Of a stretch of 64,000 nt of DNA, positions 63,337 to 64,000 are shown one piece after another. The notes under the pieces were generated by a model, which made no database searches, was not told the origin of the DNA, and saw only the letters and a list, made by a program, of their open reading frames with translations. This DNA comes from Microcella putealis (GTDB taxonomy: Bacteria > Actinomycetota > Actinomycetes > Actinomycetales > Microbacteriaceae): positions 62,001 to 126,000 of the forward strand of contig NZ_SGWW01000005.1 of assembly GCF_004216575.1 (NCBI RefSeq), read 5' to 3'. The position numbers and the translations under genes are program-made. Within the stretch, counting starts at the first letter, position 1. Each line of letters starts with the position of its first letter.

Positions 63337-64000
63337 GTGAATGAATTCGTCGTCCCGGCTGTCGTCACCCCCGACCCCGACGCGAACACCACCGATCTGC
63401 TCGTCGATCGTGTTGCCCAGGCACCCGCCGACGCCCTCTTTGCTCTCCCCACCGCCGACGGCGGCTGGGAGGACGTGACGGCGGAAGAGTTCCACCGCCA
63501 GGTCGTCGCTCTCGCGAAGGGCTTCGTTGCCGCGGGCGTCGAGCCCGGCGACAAGATCGGCTTCATGTGCAAGACCCGCTACGAGTGGACGCTCGTCGAT
63601 TTCGCGGCGTGGTTTGCCGGAGCGGTGCTCGTGCCGATCTACGAGACCAGCTCGCCGAGCCAGATCCAGTACATCCTCGACGACTCGGAAGCGAACCACC
63701 TCATCGTGGAGTCGGCCGAGCACTACGCGCGCTTCGACGAGATCGCCAGCGAGGTGCCGAACATCGGCCACGTTTGGCAGATGCACCTGGGCGCGCTCGA
63801 GAAGCTCGCCGCAGATGGCGCCGACGTGACCGATGAGGCCGTCGAAGCGCGCCGCAGCGCCGCGGTCGGAAGCGACCTCGCCACGCTGATCTACACCTCG
63901 GGCTCGACCGGTGTGCCGAAGGGCGTCATGCTGACGCACTCGAACTTCGTCGAACTGTCGCGCAACGCGCGCATCGCGATGAAGGAGGTCTTCGCCCCCG
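63337..64000 (+). CDS. Long-chain fatty acid--CoA ligase, 3' end beyond window
   Basis: The first 221 codons of an AMP-forming acyl-CoA synthetase, which adenylates fatty acids and then forms the CoA thioester. GTG 63337 has AAAGGAG 5 nt upstream and a TAAGGT -10 at 63287. GFMCKTRYEWTLVDFAAWFAG near residue 70 and the P-loop-like AMP signature YTSGSTGVPKGVMLTH near 187 are visible. The remainder lies outside the window, so chain-length preference cannot be judged. It is divergent from glk; the plsC-glk-fadD order is common in relatives. No stop codon is seen before the end. Confidence 0.9.
   Translation, partial: MNEFVVPAVVTPDPDANTTDLLVDRVAQAPADALFALPTADGGWEDVTAEEFHRQVVALAKGFVAAGVEPGDKIGFMCKTRYEWTLVDFAAWFAGAVLVPIYETSSPSQIQYILDDSEANHLIVESAEHYARFDEIASEVPNIGHVWQMHLGALEKLAADGADVTDEAVEARRSAAVGSDLATLIYTSGSTGVPKGVMLTHSNFVELSRNARIAMKEVFAP

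Overview
This 64 kb window is a dense, high-GC chromosomal segment from an actinobacterium, most probably a member of Microbacteriaceae. The pointers are the dut/DUF3093/DUF4193/sepH block, a parC/parE topoisomerase IV pair next to the principal sigma factor, DUF3040, DUF3043, DUF4191 and DUF7455 proteins, DivIVA/SepF division genes, and an idsA - Rv2175c-like - pknL-like - class II DAHP synthase - plsC order that resembles mycobacteria. I see no rRNA, tRNA, CRISPR array, insertion sequence or prophage, and no gene-free stretch longer than about 265 bp. The first gene (dut) and the last (long-chain acyl-CoA synthetase) are cut by the window edges.

Layout. 1-8.6 kb: dut, DUF3093, DUF4193, sepH, an alkaline-phosphatase-superfamily gene, parC, parE and a DUF7455 gene. 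8.7-14.2 kb (minus strand): rpoD, then a tightly coupled run murT-like, gatD-like, alr-like 2, alr-like 1. 14.3-22.2 kb: PAC2 protein, leucyl aminopeptidase, lpdA, sucB, a membrane pseudokinase, DUF4191. 22.2-26.8 kb: two GNAT acetyltransferases, ctaF-ctaD-ctaC of cytochrome oxidase, erpA. 26.8-32.3 kb: M20 dipeptidase, DUF3043, pyrD-nrdR-hisD, a flavin reductase. 32.4-54.2 kb (all minus strand): the division and cell-wall cluster, transcribed mraZ, rsmH, ftsL, ftsI, murE, a degenerate murF remnant, mraY, murD, ftsW, murG, murC, ftsQ, ftsZ, yggS, sepF, yggT, divIVA, rluD, dnaE. 54.4-64 kb: DUF3040, polyprenyl synthase, Rv2175c-like regulator, a LysM wall protein, a PASTA kinase, aroG, plsC, a ROK glucokinase and the start of an acyl-CoA synthetase.

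The most unusual content concerns peptidoglycan. (i) The two overlapping alanine-racemase genes are degenerate in complementary ways. One keeps the PLP-lysine barrel but has an eroded C-terminal domain. The other keeps the C-terminal domain but has lost the PLP lysine and much of the barrel. They may work only as a heterodimer. (ii) The MurT-GatD pair in the same operon has lost the GatD nucleophilic cysteine (Asn in its place) and the MurT zinc ribbon, so ordinary D-Glu amidation with glutamine looks impossible. Microbacteriaceae make B-type peptidoglycan, in which the alpha-carboxyl of D-Glu is used for cross-linking. A repurposed MurT-GatD acting on that carboxyl is an attractive hypothesis. 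(iii) The murF slot holds a 215-residue protein without the UDP-binding domain or the ATPase P-loop. (iv) MurE has HHPR where mDAP-adding enzymes have DNPR, which fits a diamino acid other than mDAP.

Many genes have an actinobacterial TANNNT -10 element only 6-8 nt before the start codon, which suggests widespread leaderless transcription. The mraZ promoter carries 10-bp-phased MraZ boxes. Four hairpins look like terminators.
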